Both the position numbers and the translations under genes were made by a program. From the NCBI GenBank assembly GCA_002383405.1, contig DFYS01000063.1, forward strand, positions 18,665 to 25,772: a stretch of DNA of 7,108 nt. The letters are read 5' to 3'. Of this stretch, positions 5,749 through 7,108 are shown one piece after another. The notes beneath the pieces are model-generated. The model had not been told where the DNA came from. It saw nothing but the letters and a program-made list of their open reading frames with translations, and did no database searches. Within the stretch, counting starts at the first letter, position 1, and every line of letters begins with the position of its first letter. Source of the stretch: Moorella sp. UBA4076. Its GTDB lineage: Bacteria; Bacillota; DSM-521; Neomoorellales; Neomoorellaceae.

Positions 5749-6663
5749 ATGCCTCACGATTTGCTTATTATCGGCGGCGGGCCGGCCGGCCTGACGGCGG
5801 CCCTCTATGGCGCCCGCGGCGGGCTGGACACCGTCGTCCTGGAAATGGGCGTCCCCGGCGGCCAGGCCGGGCAGACGGATCGCATTGAAAATTACCCCGG
5901 TTTCCCGGAAGGGATCAGCGGTATAGAACTGGCCATGAAGTTTGCCGAACAGGCCGGGCGTTTCGGCGCCAGAGTTGAGATGACCACCGTCCAGGGCGTG
6001 GCGTTTAACGGGGATAGCAAAAGAGTTTTCACTGACAGCGGTGAGTTTACGGCCCGCGCGGTGATCATCGCCAGCGGCGCCCACCCGCGCCCCCTGGGGG
6101 TACCCGGCGAGGAGCAATGGCGCGGCCGCGGGGTTTCCTACTGCGCCACCTGCGATGGTGCCTTCTTTCGCAACAAAAAGGTTGCTGTGGTCGGTGGCGG
6201 CGACGCCGCCGTTGAAGAAGCCCTCTTTCTGACCCGCTTTGCCAGCCAGGTCGCCATTATCCACCGGCGCGACGCCCTGCGGGCGACGAAGGTCATCCAG
6301 GAGCGCGCCCGCGATAACCCCAAGGTCTCCTTTCACTGGAATACCGTGGTGACGGCCATCAAAGGACGGGACAAAGTCGGCAGCCTGGAGCTGAAGGATA
6401 TCAGGAGCGGCGCCACCAGGGAAGAAGATTTTGACGGTGTCTTCATCTTTATCGGCCTGGAACCCAATACTGCTTTCCTGGGCGGGGCTCTGGCCCTGAA
6501 TGACGGCAGGTATATCGTTACCCGCGAAAACCTGGCCACCTCCGTGCCCGGCGTCTTTGCCGCCGGTGATGTTTGCGCCAAGGATTTCCGCCAGGTAAGC
6601 ACGGCGGTCGGCGACGGGGCGGTAGCGGCCATGGCCGCCGAGCGCTACCTGGCCGGGTTGTAA
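5749..6663 (+). CDS. trxB: Thioredoxin reductase (NADPH), low-molecular-weight type
   Basis: This FAD enzyme passes electrons from NADPH to a disulfide of thioredoxin or a similar partner in the cytoplasm. The 304-residue product has the family's usual length. It shows the FAD-binding GGGPAGLTAALYGAR near the N-terminus, the redox-active CATC at Cys132 and Cys135, the NADPH-binding GGGDAAVEEA (149-158), the HRRDALRA motif (172-179) typical of binding the NADPH 2'-phosphate, and the C-terminal FAD motif GVFAAGDV. These motifs argue for a true NADPH enzyme rather than the ferredoxin- or NADH-dependent relatives. TGGGAGTGA at 5731-5739 serves as ribosome binding site for the ATG. No thioredoxin gene is next to it; a CopZ-like gene follows after 22 bases, probably in the same transcript. 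A long structured leader precedes it. Confidence 0.94.
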   Translation: MPHDLLIIGGGPAGLTAALYGARGGLDTVVLEMGVPGGQAGQTDRIENYPGFPEGISGIELAMKFAEQAGRFGARVEMTTVQGVAFNGDSKRVFTDSGEFTARAVIIASGAHPRPLGVPGEEQWRGRGVSYCATCDGAFFRNKKVAVVGGGDAAVEEALFLTRFASQVAIIHRRDALRATKVIQERARDNPKVSFHWNTVVTAIKGRDKVGSLELKDIRSGATREEDFDGVFIFIGLEPNTAFLGGALALNDGRYIVTRENLATSVPGVFAAGDVCAKDFRQVSTAVGDGAVAAMAAERYLAGL

Positions 6664-6685
6664 AAAAGGAGAAAGGGGGCTGGCG

Positions 6686-6892
6686 TTGGCCGAAGCTACT
6701 CTGCAGGTCGCGGGTATGAGCTGTAACCACTGCAAAATGAGCGTGGAGAAGGCGCTGCAAGGTCTGACCGGCGTTAGCACGGCGGTAGTCGACCTGGCGG
6801 CGGGAACGGCCCGCATTACCTATGATGCTGCTGAAGTCAACCTGGAGGCCATGAAAAAGGCCGTCACTGATGCCGGCTATGAAGTAAAATAA
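6686..6892 (+). CDS. copZ: CopZ-like heavy-metal-associated (HMA) domain protein
   Basis: This 68-residue soluble HMA-domain protein has the size and fold signature of copper chaperones, which bind Cu(I) through two cysteines and hand it to a P-type ATPase or a CsoR/CopY regulator. The metal site GMSCNHC has Cys13 and Cys16, and the C-terminal half (DAAEVNLEAMKKAVTDAGYEV) completes the usual beta-alpha-beta-beta-alpha-beta pattern. The start is TTG; AAAGGGGG at 6672-6679, 6 bases upstream, serves as a slightly imperfect ribosome binding site. It is probably co-transcribed with trxB and is followed by a terminator, so the pair forms a unit. No copper ATPase or CsoR-type regulator lies in the window, so copper specificity is inferred; mercury or another soft metal is possible. 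Confidence 0.88.
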   Translation: MAEATLQVAGMSCNHCKMSVEKALQGLTGVSTAVVDLAAGTARITYDAAEVNLEAMKKAVTDAGYEVK

Positions 6893-6908
6893 TAGCAAGC
6901 AGGTAATG

Positions 6909-6944
6909 AGCCGGCCCTGGAGCAACCAGGGCCGGCTTTAATTT
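6909..6944 (+). terminator. Strong terminator after copZ
   Basis: AGCCGGCCCTGG (6909-6920) pairs perfectly with CCAGGGCCGGCT (6926-6937) around AGCAA, a 12-bp stem followed by TTAATTT. It ends the trxB-copZ unit. It also lies beyond the stop of the candidate minus-strand ORF, but there is no clear U-tract in that direction. Confidence 0.9.
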
Positions 6945-6951
6945 GCCGCGG

Positions 6952-7104
6952 TCAGGAACGGTTGAAGCCTCCACAGCAGGGTATCGGTACAGGTGCATGG
7001 TCCAGCCTTTCCTTTTGTTCACAGCGGGACATACAGGGGGCTAAGTCCATCTGCTGGGCTTCAATCAGGAACCGGTGCAGCCGGTTCCTACCGGCCTCCC
7101 ACAT
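6952..7104 (-). CDS. Possible small Cys-rich protein, hypothetical
   Basis: A minus-strand frame of 50 codons begins MWEAGRNRLHRFLIEAQQMD inside the dispersed repeat and ends with CX3C (Cys24, Cys28) and PCCGGFNRS (Cys43, Cys44). The cysteine spacing hints at a metal site, but I recognise no family. The first 14 residues are encoded by the repeat itself. The frame stays open to the window edge, so it could also be the tail of a longer gene starting outside. An internal ATG (Met19) lacks a ribosome binding site. It would be convergent with trxB-copZ. Confidence 0.25.
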   Translation of the reverse strand: MWEAGRNRLHRFLIEAQQMDLAPCMSRCEQKERLDHAPVPIPCCGGFNRS

Positions 7105-7108
7105 CTCA
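7064..7108. repeat. Dispersed hairpin-plus-heptamer repeat, copy C (cut by window end)
   Basis: AGGAACCGG (7067-7075) and CCGGTTCCT (7081-7089) make a perfect 9-bp hairpin with loop TGCAG. One and most of a second heptamer follow (CTCCCAC, ATCTCA). It is 42 of 45 identical to 101-145. The T-to-C difference in the left arm turns a G-U pair of copy A into a C-G pair, so the hairpin is kept. Confidence 0.85.

Noticed and set aside
5725..6816. Long minus-strand frame of 363 codons opposite trxB and copZ
   Set aside because: It covers two well-identified genes on the other strand, with composition typical of an antisense shadow.

Overview
The window looks like chromosomal DNA of a thermophilic, Moorella-like member of the class Clostridia (Firmicutes). 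The inference rests on G+C-rich Firmicutes-style genes with strong AGGAGG ribosome binding sites, the truA-rplM-rpsI order, the SCIFF peptide/maturase pair that is a clostridial hallmark, and a LysM-G5-M23 cell-wall enzyme. The genus is a guess from style; the class is better supported.

Layout. 1-183: intergenic DNA with a dispersed hairpin-plus-heptamer repeat. 184-1839: truA, then a sigma-70-type promoter, rplM (L13) and rpsI (S9). 1855-2004: a 49-codon gene, too short for routine ORF calling, encoding a SCIFF ranthipeptide precursor. It lies 15 bases after rpsI with no terminator between them. A terminator and a perfect 12-bp tandem duplication separate it from its radical SAM/SPASM maturase (2071-3525). 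3526-3821: intergenic region with hairpins, a candidate promoter and a second block of the heptamer repeat. 3822-5249: membrane-anchored LysM-G5-M23 peptidase, closed by a terminator at 5297-5326. 5327-5748: a gene-poor stretch with a good promoter followed by a long, potentially switching RNA leader and a 26-codon small ORF. 5749-6892: trxB-like thioredoxin reductase and a CopZ-like heavy-metal-binding protein, closed by a 12-bp-stem terminator. 6945-7108: a possible small Cys-rich ORF on the minus strand that begins inside a third copy of the dispersed repeat.

How the parts fit. rRNA/tRNA-related translation genes (truA, L13, S9) are expressed together, and the SCIFF precursor appears to share their transcript; a leaky terminator would then give more peptide than maturase. 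The precursor is unusual: it has five cysteines instead of the family's six, yet keeps the Cys32/Thr37 pair known to be crosslinked in homologues. trxB and copZ form a small thiol-redox/metal unit.

The best candidates for undescribed biology are the trxB leader (a 13-bp long-range helix plus a direct repeat offering an alternative partner), the five-Cys SCIFF variant, and the dispersed repeat, which carries a ribosome-binding-like sequence and start codon on its minus strand.
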